Shown in pieces: positions 1-10,700 of a stretch of DNA of 64,000 bases. The stretch spans positions 21,607 through 85,606 of the forward strand of contig NZ_FOXB01000006.1 of assembly GCF_900115615.1 (NCBI RefSeq), written 5' to 3'. This stretch comes from Hydrogenimonas thermophila. Its GTDB lineage: Bacteria; Campylobacterota; Campylobacteria; Campylobacterales; Hydrogenimonadaceae. The notes beneath the pieces were generated by a model, which had not been told where the DNA came from, ran no database searches, and worked only from the letters and a program-made list of their open reading frames with translations. Both the position numbers and the translations under genes were made by a program. How positions within the stretch are numbered: the stretch's first letter is position 1; the number at the start of each line of letters is the position of its first letter.

Positions 1-392
1 GCAATACAGCGATTATCTATCTTAAATAGTAATGTTTCAATTTTAGGTTCAAGTCTATTTATACCTGCAAACTTTGGAGTTTTGATATCATAATCTAAAT
101 CTTGATTATGTGCAAGCATCTTTGCATGACCAACTATAAAATTTGCAAGCTCTTTTGTTAAATCCTCCAGAGTCTCTTCATCTGGATTATCATCAAATAA
201 AAGAATATTAGAAAGTTTTTTTAGTGTGGGTTTTTGAACCCAAATTGTTGCAATTTGCTCTTTTGAATAGCTTCTATATGGTATCGTTGCAGTATATGCA
301 GAGTGGTTAGGTATATTTTTACATTCTTCAAGTTTCAAACCAAACTCATTTTCAAATACATGATGCATTGATACATTAAGCAGATTATTCAC
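1..392 (-). CDS. CheX/CheC-like chemotaxis phosphatase domain protein (partial, 3' end outside window)
   Basis: The leftward reading frame starts at a GTG at 392, preceded by AAAAAAGG at a usual ribosome-binding distance, and stays open for about 130 codons to the window edge. It contains D-x3-E-x2-N, read as DLTKELAN around residue 83. This is the phosphatase signature of the CheC/CheX/FliY family, which removes phosphate from CheY-P. Nothing before it looks like a signal peptide or membrane helix, so it should be cytosolic. The C-terminal half is missing, so the full domain and the flagellar or chemotaxis partner genes cannot be checked. The family call is an inference from the motif and the size. 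Confidence 0.6.
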   Translation of the reverse strand, partial: MNNLLNVSMHHVFENEFGLKLEECKNIPNHSAYTATIPYRSYSKEQIATIWVQKPTLKKLSNILLFDDNPDEETLEDLTKELANFIVGHAKMLAHNQDLDYDIKTPKFAGINRLEPKIETLLFKIDNRCI

Positions 393-447
393 AATGATAA
401 CCTTTTTTCTTTGATTATAGAATAAAATATTTGAATTATGCATTAAT

Positions 448-481
448 AGTGTTTTGGTATTAAACACTGATTTTGTATAAT
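448..481 (+). promoter_or_regulatory. Promoter of the TauE-like gene with an inverted repeat at -35
   Basis: TATAAT at 476-481 is preceded by TTTTG, as is common for vegetative promoters of this phylum. TTGGTA at 454-459 gives a 16-base spacer. The arms AGTGTTT (448-454) and AAACACT (462-468) form a perfect 7-base inverted repeat around the -35 element, so a repressor or activator site is plausible. No regulator is identified. Confidence 0.5.
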
Positions 482-533
482 GAGAAGATTTTTTTACTTA
501 TTTTGTGATTTTAGACTTAACTTTTGGATTTAA

Positions 534-1277
534 ATGGAAATTTCACTTATTTTAATTGGTATTGTTGTTGGTGGTTTATCAGGTTTTTTTGGAATTGGTG
601 GAGGGACAATACTTGTTCCTACACTAATTTTAATGGGCTATGACATTAAAGCTGCAGTTGGAATCTCTGTTATGCAGATGGTTTTTAGCTCTCTATATGG
701 TTCATGGCTTAATCACCGCAAAGGTAACTTGAATCTCAAAGATGGACTTGTTATAGGATTTGGAGGGTTTGTTGGTGCTCTTGGCAGTGGATGGCTTGTA
801 AGCAGTGTACCTGAGATTGTACTTGAGTCAATGTTTGTTGCTGTTGTTCTTTTTGCTCTTTACAGATTTTTTCATACATCAGCTAACTCATTAAGTGAAG
901 ATATTCATACAGTTCCTTCATATATACTTGGTATTGTAGGTGCATTTATTGGTCTGTTTGCAATATCTATGGGTATAGGAGGATCGATTCTTTTAACGCC
1001 TATTTTAGTTGGTTTTTTACACTATCCTCTTAAAAAGGCAGTCTCTGCTGGGCTATTTTTTGTGGTATTTTCATCTATATCGGGCTTTATAAGTCTCTCT
1101 ATTTCTGGACATATTGACTATATTGATGGCTTAGTTATAGGAATAGCATCTCTGTTGGGTGTACAGATAGGGATCTGGATAGCAAGCAAGACAGGACAAA
1201 AGAAGCATAAAAATGCATTAATTGTTTTATATGTTATTATCTTGGTTTTAATGCTAAAAAAGCTTTTTGGAATATAA
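534..1277 (+). CDS. TauE/SafE-family membrane transporter
   Basis: This 247-residue protein is almost entirely hydrophobic, with about eight membrane helices. Its two homologous halves each open with a glycine-rich stretch (GFFGIGGGTILVP near residue 18 and a SMGIGGSILLTP copy near residue 144). That internal duplication is typical of the TauE/SafE (DUF81) family, whose members export sulfite, sulfoacetate or other small organic anions. The substrate cannot be read from sequence. It has its own promoter just upstream and lies 21 bases before uvrA, so the two may be co-transcribed. The start ATG has only a weak ribosome-binding site. Confidence 0.85.
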   Translation: MEISLILIGIVVGGLSGFFGIGGGTILVPTLILMGYDIKAAVGISVMQMVFSSLYGSWLNHRKGNLNLKDGLVIGFGGFVGALGSGWLVSSVPEIVLESMFVAVVLFALYRFFHTSANSLSEDIHTVPSYILGIVGAFIGLFAISMGIGGSILLTPILVGFLHYPLKKAVSAGLFFVVFSSISGFISLSISGHIDYIDGLVIGIASLLGVQIGIWIASKTGQKKHKNALIVLYVIILVLMLKKLFGI

Positions 1278-1298
1278 GATTTTAAGGAGTAGTTCCTA

Positions 1299-4115
1299 GT
1301 GGATAAAATAAAAATTTTTGGTGCAAGAGAAAATAATCTAAAATCAGTCAATTTAGAGATACCTAAAAACAAGCTTGTTGTCTTTACAGGTTTAAGCGGC
1401 AGTGGAAAAAGTACATTGGCTTTTGATACACTTTATGCGGAAGGGCAGCGCCGTTATATAGAATCGCTCTCATCATATGCAAGACAATTTTTAGATAGGG
1501 TTGGAAAACCTGATGTTGACAAAATTGAGGGCTTGACACCTGCTATTGCAATAGATCAGAAAACTACTTCAAAAAACCCTCGCTCAACGGTAGGAACCAT
1601 TACAGAAATATATGATTATCTTCGTCTTCTATATGCAAGGGTAGGAAAACAGTATTGTCATCTTTGTGGAAGAGCTATTTCGCAAATGAGTGCAAGTGAC
1701 ATTATTGAACAGGTTCTTAAGCTGCCAGAGGGTGCAAAGCTAGTTATTATGGCACCTTTAGTGCGAGAAAAGAAAGGTAGTTTTGCAGATTTGATAGAGT
1801 CACTGCGCCATAAAGGATATGTTAGAGCTCACATAGATGGTGTAATGGTTCGTTTGGATGAAGATGTAGAGCTTAGTAAGACAAAAAAGCATACTATTAA
1901 AGCAGTCATAGACCGCGTTGCTGTTAAAGAGGGATCTAAAGAGAGGATTGCACAAGATATCGAGAAAGCTTTAAATGAGAGTTATGGTGAAGTAGAGATT
2001 GAAGTGCTAAATCATGAAGATATGAATTGTGCTCCTTTAATTCACTATAGTGAACATTTGGCATGTTTTCATTGTAAGGTAAGTTTTGATCCTCTTGAGC
2101 CTTTGAGTTTCTCTTTTAACTCTCCAAAAGGTGCTTGTCCTACATGTGATGGTTTAGGTCTTCGCTATACACTTGATTTAAATCGTGTTATAGATCAGCA
2201 TTTAAGTATTAGTGAAGGTGCAATTAAAACTCTTTATGGTTTTAATAAAGGGTACTATTTTGGATTTTTAAAAGCCTTTTGTGAAACAGTTGATATAGAT
2301 ATAAACAAGCCGTATGAAGAGCTTGAGCCACATCAGCAAAAACAGATTCTCTATGGCACTCCAGATAAGGTTACCTTTACTTGGAAGCGTCATAAGTTAG
2401 AGAAGGTGTGGCCTGGAATTATTAAAATCTCATACGATATGCTAAAAGAGGATAAAGAGTTTGGCGAATATATGACAGAGAAGGTGTGTGACAGCTGTAA
2501 TGGTCATCGCTTAAAGCCTGAATCTCTTGCTGTTAAAGCCGGTGGTAAGACAATTGCTGAAATTATAGATATGCCAATAGAGGAGTGTTACGCTTTTTTC
2601 AATAATGAAGAGAGTTTCAGTGATTTAAGTGAACAGCAAAAGATGATAGCCGCTCCAATTTTAAAAGAGATTCAAGAGCGACTCTTTTTTCTCTATGATG
2701 TAGGTCTTGGCTATTTGACTTTAGGTCGTGATGCTAGAACAATAAGCGGAGGAGAGGCTCAGCGTATTAGAATTGCTAGTCAGATAGGAAGCGGTTTAAC
2801 TGGTGTAATGTATGTGCTAGATGAACCAAGTATCGGGCTGCATGAACGTGATACTCAAAAGCTTATTCGTACTCTTAAATCATTGCAGAAAAAAGGTAAC
2901 AGTGTTATTGTTGTAGAGCATGATAAAGAGACAATAGAAGCTGCTGATTTTATTGTTGACATTGGACCTGGAGCTGGTAAGTTTGGAGGTGAGGTTATAT
3001 TTGCCGGTACACTGGATGAACTTAAGAAGGCAAATACACTTACCGCTGACTATTTGACTGGGCGTAAAGAGATTAAATATTTCTATCGGCGACCTCAAAA
3101 AGAGTGGCTTGAGATTAAAAATGTAAATATTAACAATATTGTAAATCTTTCAACAAAGATTCCTCTGCGTAATCTAGTCTGTATTACTGGTGTTAGTGGA
3201 AGTGGTAAAAGTTCATTAATTCTACAAACCCTTCTTCCTGCAGCAAAAGAGATCCTTAACCGTGCAAAAAAAGTAAATAAGGTTGATGGCGTAGAGATTA
3301 CAGGATTGGATCATTTAGATAAAGTAATATATTTGGATCAAAGCCCTATAGGCAGAACTCCAAGAAGTAATCCTGCAACATATACAGGTGTAATGGATGA
3401 GATTAGACAACTTTTTGTAAAAACAAAAGAGGCTCAAATACGAGGATATAAGCCTGGTAGATTTAGTTTTAATGTTAAAGGTGGACGTTGTGAAAAGTGT
3501 CAAGGAGAAGGTGAAATAAAGATAGAGATGCACTTTTTGCCCGATATTATGGTTAAGTGTGATGCTTGTAAGGGCAAACGTTACAATCCTCAAACATTGG
3601 AAATTACATATAAAGGGAAAAATATTGCCGATGTACTGGCTATGAGTGTAGATGAGGCTCTTTATTTTTTTGAGCATATTCCAAAAATTTTTACAAAGCT
3701 TAAGACCCTTCAAGATGTAGGATTAGGATACATCACTTTAGGACAAAATGCAGTAACTCTCTCAGGCGGTGAAGCTCAAAGAATTAAACTGGCTAAAGAG
3801 CTTAGCAGACGAGATACGGGCAATACTCTATATATTCTTGATGAACCTACAACAGGTCTGCATTTTGCAGATGTAGATCGTCTTACAAAAGTGCTGCACC
3901 ATTTAGTTTCGCTTGGCAATACTGTTTTAGTAATTGAACACAATCTTGATATGATAAAAAATGCTGACTATATTATTGATATTGGTCCTGAAGGTGGCAG
4001 TAAAGGTGGAAAGGTTATTGCTTCAGGAAATCCTGAAGAGGTTGCAAAAAGTGCAGAAGAGACAGGAAGTTACACAGGAAAGTTTTTGAAAAAAGAGTTA
4101 AAAATATCAAAATAA
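1299..4115 (+). CDS. uvrA: Excinuclease ABC subunit A
   Basis: UvrA is the damage-recognition ATPase of nucleotide excision repair; as a dimer it loads UvrB on DNA. The 938 residues have the full family layout: Walker A GLSGSGKST at 31-39, a CxxC zinc module near 255-285, ABC signature ISGGEAQR near 481, a second Walker A GVSGSGKSS near 631, a second zinc module (CEKC...CDAC) near 730-760, and signature LSGGEAQR near 820. The start is a GTG with AAGGAG at 1284-1289, which fits better than any internal ATG. Length is normal and no lesion is seen. It follows the transporter by 21 bases and precedes an HDOD gene by 18. Confidence 0.98.
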   Translation: MDKIKIFGARENNLKSVNLEIPKNKLVVFTGLSGSGKSTLAFDTLYAEGQRRYIESLSSYARQFLDRVGKPDVDKIEGLTPAIAIDQKTTSKNPRSTVGTITEIYDYLRLLYARVGKQYCHLCGRAISQMSASDIIEQVLKLPEGAKLVIMAPLVREKKGSFADLIESLRHKGYVRAHIDGVMVRLDEDVELSKTKKHTIKAVIDRVAVKEGSKERIAQDIEKALNESYGEVEIEVLNHEDMNCAPLIHYSEHLACFHCKVSFDPLEPLSFSFNSPKGACPTCDGLGLRYTLDLNRVIDQHLSISEGAIKTLYGFNKGYYFGFLKAFCETVDIDINKPYEELEPHQQKQILYGTPDKVTFTWKRHKLEKVWPGIIKISYDMLKEDKEFGEYMTEKVCDSCNGHRLKPESLAVKAGGKTIAEIIDMPIEECYAFFNNEESFSDLSEQQKMIAAPILKEIQERLFFLYDVGLGYLTLGRDARTISGGEAQRIRIASQIGSGLTGVMYVLDEPSIGLHERDTQKLIRTLKSLQKKGNSVIVVEHDKETIEAADFIVDIGPGAGKFGGEVIFAGTLDELKKANTLTADYLTGRKEIKYFYRRPQKEWLEIKNVNINNIVNLSTKIPLRNLVCITGVSGSGKSSLILQTLLPAAKEILNRAKKVNKVDGVEITGLDHLDKVIYLDQSPIGRTPRSNPATYTGVMDEIRQLFVKTKEAQIRGYKPGRFSFNVKGGRCEKCQGEGEIKIEMHFLPDIMVKCDACKGKRYNPQTLEITYKGKNIADVLAMSVDEALYFFEHIPKIFTKLKTLQDVGLGYITLGQNAVTLSGGEAQRIKLAKELSRRDTGNTLYILDEPTTGLHFADVDRLTKVLHHLVSLGNTVLVIEHNLDMIKNADYIIDIGPEGGSKGGKVIASGNPEEVAKSAEETGSYTGKFLKKELKISK

Positions 4116-4133
4116 AATTTAAAGGTTTATACA

Positions 4134-4952
4134 ATGGTCAATTCTCAGTTGATTGAAAAGATTAGTGCTTTGCCTCCATTGCCAAAAACTGTTAAAGATA
4201 TAGAGAAAGCTTATGAAGATCCAAATGTTAATGCAAAAAAGATTGCTGATATTTTGGAACAGGATCCTTTAATAATAGCAGATCTGTTAAAATTGCTTAA
4301 TTCGCCATCTTATGGATTAAGAAAAGAGGTAAATAGTATAGAACAGGCAGTAGCACTTATTGGAATGAAGAGTGTAAAAGATCTTGTAGTGAACTTATCT
4401 GTTAGAAATATTTTAAGAACTGACCTTTCACCTTATGGAATTAGTAGTGAAAGATTTGCAAAAGTATCACAGTTTCAAAGCTTTTTGGCACAAAGTTTGA
4501 TGAAAAATGTAAATCCACAAAAAGTTGACAAAGTTCGATTGCAAGCTTTGCTACAAGAGATAGGAAAAGTGGTAATTGCAGATGAACTTCTGCTTGAAGG
4601 AGAAGATGCACCATTTAAAGCTGAACTTCAGGCTGGATGGGATATTCGTGAAATAGAAAAAAATTATATGGATGTTACAACTGCTGAAGTTAGTTCTGCA
4701 ATGCTTAGTTACTGGCAATTTGATCAAGCATTTGTAGATGGAATAAAGTGGGCTGACATACCAAGTCAGGCTGATGAAGAGTTTAAAGATGAAGCTTTGA
4801 TATTGCGTATAGCATCTGAGTTAGTGAATGTAACGGAGCCTTTGTCTGATAAAAGTAAAAAACGGGCTATGGATTATATTCAAAAGTTAGGTTTATCTAT
4901 AGAGCTATTTGAAACCATTTTTAAAGAATTAACAGAGCGATGGAGTAAGTAA
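4134..4952 (+). CDS. HDOD-domain signalling protein (copy 1)
   Basis: The 272-residue protein is a stand-alone HDOD domain. The N-terminal LPPLP motif is followed by helices typical of HDOD (KIADILEQDP, LLNSPSYG, IEQAVALIGM). HDOD proteins resemble HD phosphodiesterases but generally lack the catalytic residues and act as signalling scaffolds. No receiver, PAS or GGDEF domain is attached. It lies between uvrA and polA, 18 and 5 bases away, with AAAGG at 4121-4125 as ribosome-binding site. A clear paralogue of almost the same length lies at 32470-33285. The function is unknown; co-transcription with repair genes may be incidental. Confidence 0.85.
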   Translation: MVNSQLIEKISALPPLPKTVKDIEKAYEDPNVNAKKIADILEQDPLIIADLLKLLNSPSYGLRKEVNSIEQAVALIGMKSVKDLVVNLSVRNILRTDLSPYGISSERFAKVSQFQSFLAQSLMKNVNPQKVDKVRLQALLQEIGKVVIADELLLEGEDAPFKAELQAGWDIREIEKNYMDVTTAEVSSAMLSYWQFDQAFVDGIKWADIPSQADEEFKDEALILRIASELVNVTEPLSDKSKKRAMDYIQKLGLSIELFETIFKELTERWSK

Positions 4953-4957
4953 AAATA

Positions 4958-7639
4958 ATGAAAACATTAACGGTAATTGATACTTTTGGATTTTTCTTTA
5001 GAAGTTTTTATGCACTACCGCCTCTTAAAAACTCTCAAGGTTTCCCAACAGGTCTTTTGACAGGGTTTGCAAATCTCATCTACAATTTAGAAAAAGAGTA
5101 TCCAACTGATTATCTTCTATTTGCGTTAGATGCTCCAGGTCCCAGTTTTCGTCAAAAAATAGATCCAAACTATAAAGCACAGCGTCCAGAGGCACCACCA
5201 GAACTTAAACAGCAGTTACCTGTGGCAATAGAGTGGATCGAAAAGATGGGACTAAGCAAACTTAGTTTAGAAAATTTCGAAGCTGATGATGTTATAGCTT
5301 CAATGGTAAAGTGTGCAAAAGAGCAAGGAATAAAGGTACGCATAGTAAGTCACGATAAAGATCTTTACCAACTTGTTGATGATGGTAAAGTTGTACTATT
5401 TGATCCAATGAAAAAGGTAGAGATGGATGAAGAGGGAGTTTATCAAAAATATGGAGTACATCCTCGCCAGTTTACCGACTATCAGGCACTAATTGGAGAT
5501 AGTTCAGATAATGTTCCCGGAGTTCCCGGTATTGGACCAAAGACTGCCGTTAAATTATTGAGTCAGTTTGATACGCTTGATAATATATATGCAAAAATTG
5601 ACGAGGTAAAACCAGAGCGTATAAAAAATCTTTTGATCAAGCATAAAGATGATGCATACAGAAGTAAAGAGTTGGTAACACTTAGAAGTGATATATTTGA
5701 TAATTGTGACTTAACAGCTTTTAGTATGCCACCAAATGATCCTCTTGTTAATATTAAAGATGAACTTGAAAAGTATGAACTTAGAAATATTTTACGTCGT
5801 ATAGAGAAAGAGACTAGTGTTGGCACTGTTAATGAGCCTAAAAAAAAGAGTTTATCATTTGAACCAGTTTTGATAGATAATGCCCGTAAACTTTTTGAAG
5901 TTTTAGAGAGTATAGATGATGATGCACTGGTAAGTTTTGATACTGAAACAGATGCACTTGATACTAAAACAGCATCTATTGTAGGGTTTAGTTTCTGTTT
6001 TGAAGAGTCAAAGGCTTACTATGTTCCTATTGCGCACAACTATCTTGGTGTAGGTTCTCAAGTATCTCTTGAAGATGCAAAAAAAGCACTTGAGATTCTT
6101 TTTAAAAAGCGTCTCTTTGGTCATAATTTGAAGTTTGATCTTGGACTTTTATATAAGGTTTTTGGATTTGATGAGGTAGAGCCATTTGCAGATACAATGC
6201 TTTTAGCTTGGCTTGTTGACCCTGAAGGGGCTGTAGGTCTAGATCGTTTATCTATGCGTTACTTTGATTATGAAATGGTTTCATTTAAAGATACAGTTAA
6301 AAAAGGTGAAAACTTTAGCAGTGTGCATATAGAAGAGGCTTGCAAGTATGCAGCAGAAGATGCATGGATGAGTTATAAGCTTTACTTTAAACTTATAGAG
6401 ATTTTAAAGTTACAAGGAGCAGAGCATCTAATTAGTGAAGCTAAAAATATAGAGTATCCTTTTATCAATCTTCTTATCTGTATGGAGCATCACGGTATTG
6501 CAATAGATATAGATCGCTTTGAATCACTTAAAAATGAGATTTCAGGAAGATTAAAAGAGTTAACATCACAAATTTATGAGTTGGCAGGGCAAGAGTTTAA
6601 CATTAACTCTCCAAAACAGCTTGGGCATATACTTTTTGAAGTTCTTGAATTGCCAACTGGCAAAAAGACGAAAACAGGTTACAGTACAAATGAGAAGGTT
6701 TTGGATTCTCTTAAAGATGCTCATCCTATTATTCCAAAGATACAAGATTTTCGTGAACTGCATAAGCTTATGAGCACCTACATAGACCCTCTGCTTAAGC
6801 TTGGCAAAAAAGACTCAAAGCATAGAATTTATACATCATTTATGCAAACTGGAACTGCTACAGGAAGACTTAGTTCAAAAAATCCAAATCTTCAAAATAT
6901 TCCAGTAAAAACAGAAGAGGGTAGACGCATTAGAGAAGGGTTTATTGCTAGTGAAGGTTATAAACTAGTTGGAATTGACTATTCACAAATTGAGTTACGC
7001 TTTTTGGCACACTTTTCTGAAGATCCGGTATTGACTAAAGCTTTTAAAGATAATAAAGATATTCATATGGAGACTGCAATCAAACTTTTTGGACCTGAAG
7101 AGGCAGCATCTAAGCGTAATATTGCAAAAACAGTTAATTTTGGACTTCTTTACGGCATGGGTAGTCGTAAGCTTTCGCAAACATTAGGCATCTCTACCAA
7201 AGAGGCTAAAGTAATTATAGAAAACTACTTTGCATCATTTCCTACAGTTAAAGAGTTTCTTTTATCTATAGAGTCTAAAGCAAAAGAGCAAGGATATGTA
7301 GAGACTCTGCTGGGTCGCCGCCGGTACTTTGATTTTGAACATGCCAATGCTATGCAGATGGCAGCATATTTACGTGAAGCAGGTAATACTCTTTTTCAAG
7401 GAAGTACAGCCGATTTAATAAAAATGGCTATGTTAAATATACATAAGATGATTAAAGAGCAAAATCTAGATGCTGCAATATTGTTGCAAATTCATGATGA
7501 ATTGATTTTTGAGATCAAAGATGAAGAAGCAGAGCTTTTAGCAAGTAAATTCTCACAAATTATGGTTGAGTCTATTAAGTTAAATGTACCACTAAAAACA
7601 AGCATAAATATTGGAAAAAGATGGAGTGAACTGAAATAA
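4958..7639 (+). CDS. polA: DNA polymerase I
   Basis: The 893-residue protein has all three Pol I domains: a 5'-3' nuclease (about 1-290), a 3'-5' proofreading exonuclease (about 300-480) and the polymerase (about 500-893). The proofreading domain appears active: Exo I DTETD near 327, Exo II GHNLKFD and Exo III YAAED are present. Many bacterial Pol I proteins have lost these residues. Polymerase motif A DYSQIELRF is near 673, motif B KRNIAKTVNFGLLYG follows, and motif C QIHDELIFE is near 843. It fills gaps during repair and removes RNA primers. It starts 5 bases after the HDOD gene, so the pair is probably one transcript with uvrA. Confidence 0.98.
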   Translation: MKTLTVIDTFGFFFRSFYALPPLKNSQGFPTGLLTGFANLIYNLEKEYPTDYLLFALDAPGPSFRQKIDPNYKAQRPEAPPELKQQLPVAIEWIEKMGLSKLSLENFEADDVIASMVKCAKEQGIKVRIVSHDKDLYQLVDDGKVVLFDPMKKVEMDEEGVYQKYGVHPRQFTDYQALIGDSSDNVPGVPGIGPKTAVKLLSQFDTLDNIYAKIDEVKPERIKNLLIKHKDDAYRSKELVTLRSDIFDNCDLTAFSMPPNDPLVNIKDELEKYELRNILRRIEKETSVGTVNEPKKKSLSFEPVLIDNARKLFEVLESIDDDALVSFDTETDALDTKTASIVGFSFCFEESKAYYVPIAHNYLGVGSQVSLEDAKKALEILFKKRLFGHNLKFDLGLLYKVFGFDEVEPFADTMLLAWLVDPEGAVGLDRLSMRYFDYEMVSFKDTVKKGENFSSVHIEEACKYAAEDAWMSYKLYFKLIEILKLQGAEHLISEAKNIEYPFINLLICMEHHGIAIDIDRFESLKNEISGRLKELTSQIYELAGQEFNINSPKQLGHILFEVLELPTGKKTKTGYSTNEKVLDSLKDAHPIIPKIQDFRELHKLMSTYIDPLLKLGKKDSKHRIYTSFMQTGTATGRLSSKNPNLQNIPVKTEEGRRIREGFIASEGYKLVGIDYSQIELRFLAHFSEDPVLTKAFKDNKDIHMETAIKLFGPEEAASKRNIAKTVNFGLLYGMGSRKLSQTLGISTKEAKVIIENYFASFPTVKEFLLSIESKAKEQGYVETLLGRRRYFDFEHANAMQMAAYLREAGNTLFQGSTADLIKMAMLNIHKMIKEQNLDAAILLQIHDELIFEIKDEEAELLASKFSQIMVESIKLNVPLKTSINIGKRWSELK

Positions 7640-7728
7640 AAATTAAATTAACGATTAAAAGTCTATTTTACCAATTAATTTAATATATTATGCTACTATA
7701 TCGAGATAAAAATTATGGAGCAAGTCAC

Positions 7729-10700
7729 ATGAAAAGAGTCATAGATTATATTCTTTCTATGCATAGTGCAATCATTTTGATGCTTATTTTTGCATTTTCA
7801 ATAGGTGCCGCTACCTTTATTGAAAATGATTATGGAACAGAGACTGCAAAGGCACTTGTTTATAATGCCAAATGGTTTGAGTTTTTACTATTTCTGTTAG
7901 CGGTCAATCTAATATTCAATATCATACGTTATCGTATGTGGCATCCAGGAAAACGTTTAGTGTTTCTTTTTCATGCATCTTTTATTGTAATACTTATAGG
8001 TGCAGCTGTAACTCGTTATATTGGATATGAAGGAATGATGCATATCCGTGAAGGCTCAAGTAGTAATGAAATTATAAGTGATAGGACATTTATACAGTTA
8101 GAAGCAGCAAAAAATGGTAAACATCTTGTGTATGCAAAACCTGTAATTTTTTCTAGAATAGGTAGCAATCATATTAAACAAGATATTGTTGTTAATAATG
8201 AAGAATTGACTCTTGAAGTATTAAGATATATCCCTAATGCAGTTGAAAAGATTGTAGAAGATAATACAGGTAAAGCTATTATCTCTTTAATGATAGCATA
8301 TGGAGAAACTCCTATGCAGATTACACTAAAAGCAGGTGAGAGTTATGAAACTCCTGCTTTTGTAATTGCATTTGAAAAAAGTATGCAAAGTAGTAAACCA
8401 GTTATTGAAATAGATATGAAAGATGGAAAACTTTTTGCCAAACTTCCTTTTGCTCTTCAATATTTGAAAATGAGTGACAGAAGTTCAGGTATGTTGAAAG
8501 AGGGGAATCAGGAATTACAAACAAGACATCTATATAGTGGTTCAGGAGTTAATTTTGTTATAAAACAGGCATATGAACATGCAAAGGTAGTAATATCAAG
8601 TGCAGATACAAAATCTGCTGGTCCTATGATGAGAAATGCTCTTGATGCTGTTGAGATGAAGCTTACAATGGGTCAAACTTCTAAAATTGTCACAGTATAT
8701 GGAACAAAGGGACAGCCTGGAGAAAAAGTGCATACAACATTAAATGGTTGGAACATAGCTGTTAGTTATGGATCTAGAATTATTAAACTTCCATTTGAAA
8801 TAAAACTTGTTGATTTTCAACTTGAGAGATACCCTGGTTCTATGAGTCCTTCATCTTATGCAAGTGAAGTAATTGTAATTGATCCAAAAAATGGTGTAAA
8901 AATGCCATTTAGAATCTATATGAACCATGTTCTTGATTATCAAGGATATAGATTTTTCCAAAGCTCTTATGATATGGATGAGAAAGGAACAATATTGTCA
9001 GTAAACCATGATCCAGGAACTCTGCCAACATATATAGGCTATATAATGCTTACAATAGGCATCTTTGGCTCTATGCTAACATATTCAAGTCGTTTTCAAA
9101 TTTTAATGCGTCGTGCAAGAGATTTACAGAAACTTGCAAAAAAACATTTACCTATGGTTGCATTGTTACTATTTACTAGTTTGATCTCAACTCCAATATA
9201 TGCAAGTGATGATGCAAAAAAATATAATTTGCCTGTTATTCAAAAAGAACATGCTAAAAAGTTTGGTGAACTTTTAGTTCAAGATAATGGTGGACGGATT
9301 GAACCAATAGATACATTGGCAAGAGAAGTTTTACGCAAAATTACACGTAAAGAGTCTCATTTTGGTTTAAATGCTGATCAGATTTTCTTGAGTATGATTG
9401 TACGTCCTGAAAATTGGCAAGAGGTTCCTCTAATAAAGATATCACTACCTGGTGTAAATGAAATTTTAGGAATAAATCCTAAAACAAAATATGCAAAATT
9501 CAATGATTTTTTTGACTTTTCAAAAGAAGAGAATTATAAACTTGGTAAACTGGTTGAAGATATTACACGCAAACGACCAGCTGAGCGAACTAAACTAGAT
9601 AAAGAGATTTTAAGAGTAGATGAACGAGTAAATGTAATGTATATGACATTTACTGGATCACTACTGCGTATATTTCCAAATCCAAAAGATAAAACAGGAC
9701 GATGGTATGCTCCATTAGATGCTATAAACCATTTTGATGAAAAAAATGGTAAGTTTGTGCAAGCAATTTTAGCTAGTTATTTCAGTAATATAGATTCAAG
9801 TTTAAAAAACAAAGACTGGAGCAAAGCAGATAAAGCTTTAGAGGTTATTAAAGAGTATCAAGAGTTTTATGGAGCTGCAATTATTCCTTCTAAAGGACGT
9901 ATTGAAGCCGAACTTTTTATGAATGAATTTAAACCTTTTCAACGATTAATTCCAATATATCTAGGGTTAGGCTTTATATTATTGTTACTATCAATATATC
10001 ATGTAATTAAGCCTAAATTTAATTTGCAACTACCTGTAAAAGTTGCTATGGGATTATTGATATTTGGTTTTTTTGTTCAAACTACAGGTTTAGGTTTAAG
10101 ATGGTATATTTCTGGACACGCTCCTTGGAGCAATGGGTATGAGTCTATGCTCTATATCTCTTGGGCAACACTTCTTGCTGGATTTATCTTTTCTAAAAAA
10201 TCACCTATTACTTTGGCAGCTACAGGAATTTTATCTGGACTTATTCTGTTTGTAGCACATCTAAATTGGCTTGATCCAGAAATTACAAATCTTGTTCCTG
10301 TATTGAAATCATACTGGCTTATGATACATGTTGCTGTTATTACTGCTAGTTATGGTTTTCTTGGTTTAGGTGCACTTCTTGCTTTTATTACTCTTTGGCT
10401 GTACATTATAAAAGAGAAGAAAAATAGGGTGAATATAGAGTATTCAATTAGAGAATTAACTCACATTAATGAAATGAGCCTTATTTTTGGTTTGGCTCTT
10501 CTTACAGTTGGAAACTTTTTAGGTGGTGTATGGGCAAATGAGAGCTGGGGACGATACTGGGGATGGGACCCTAAAGAGACCTGGGCTCTTGTAACTATAT
10601 TGGTATATGCTGCAGTTGTTCATCTTAGGTTTGTTAAGTCAATGAGAGGAATATTTGCATTTAATGTTGCATCTCTTTTGGCATTTAGTTCTGTAGTTAT

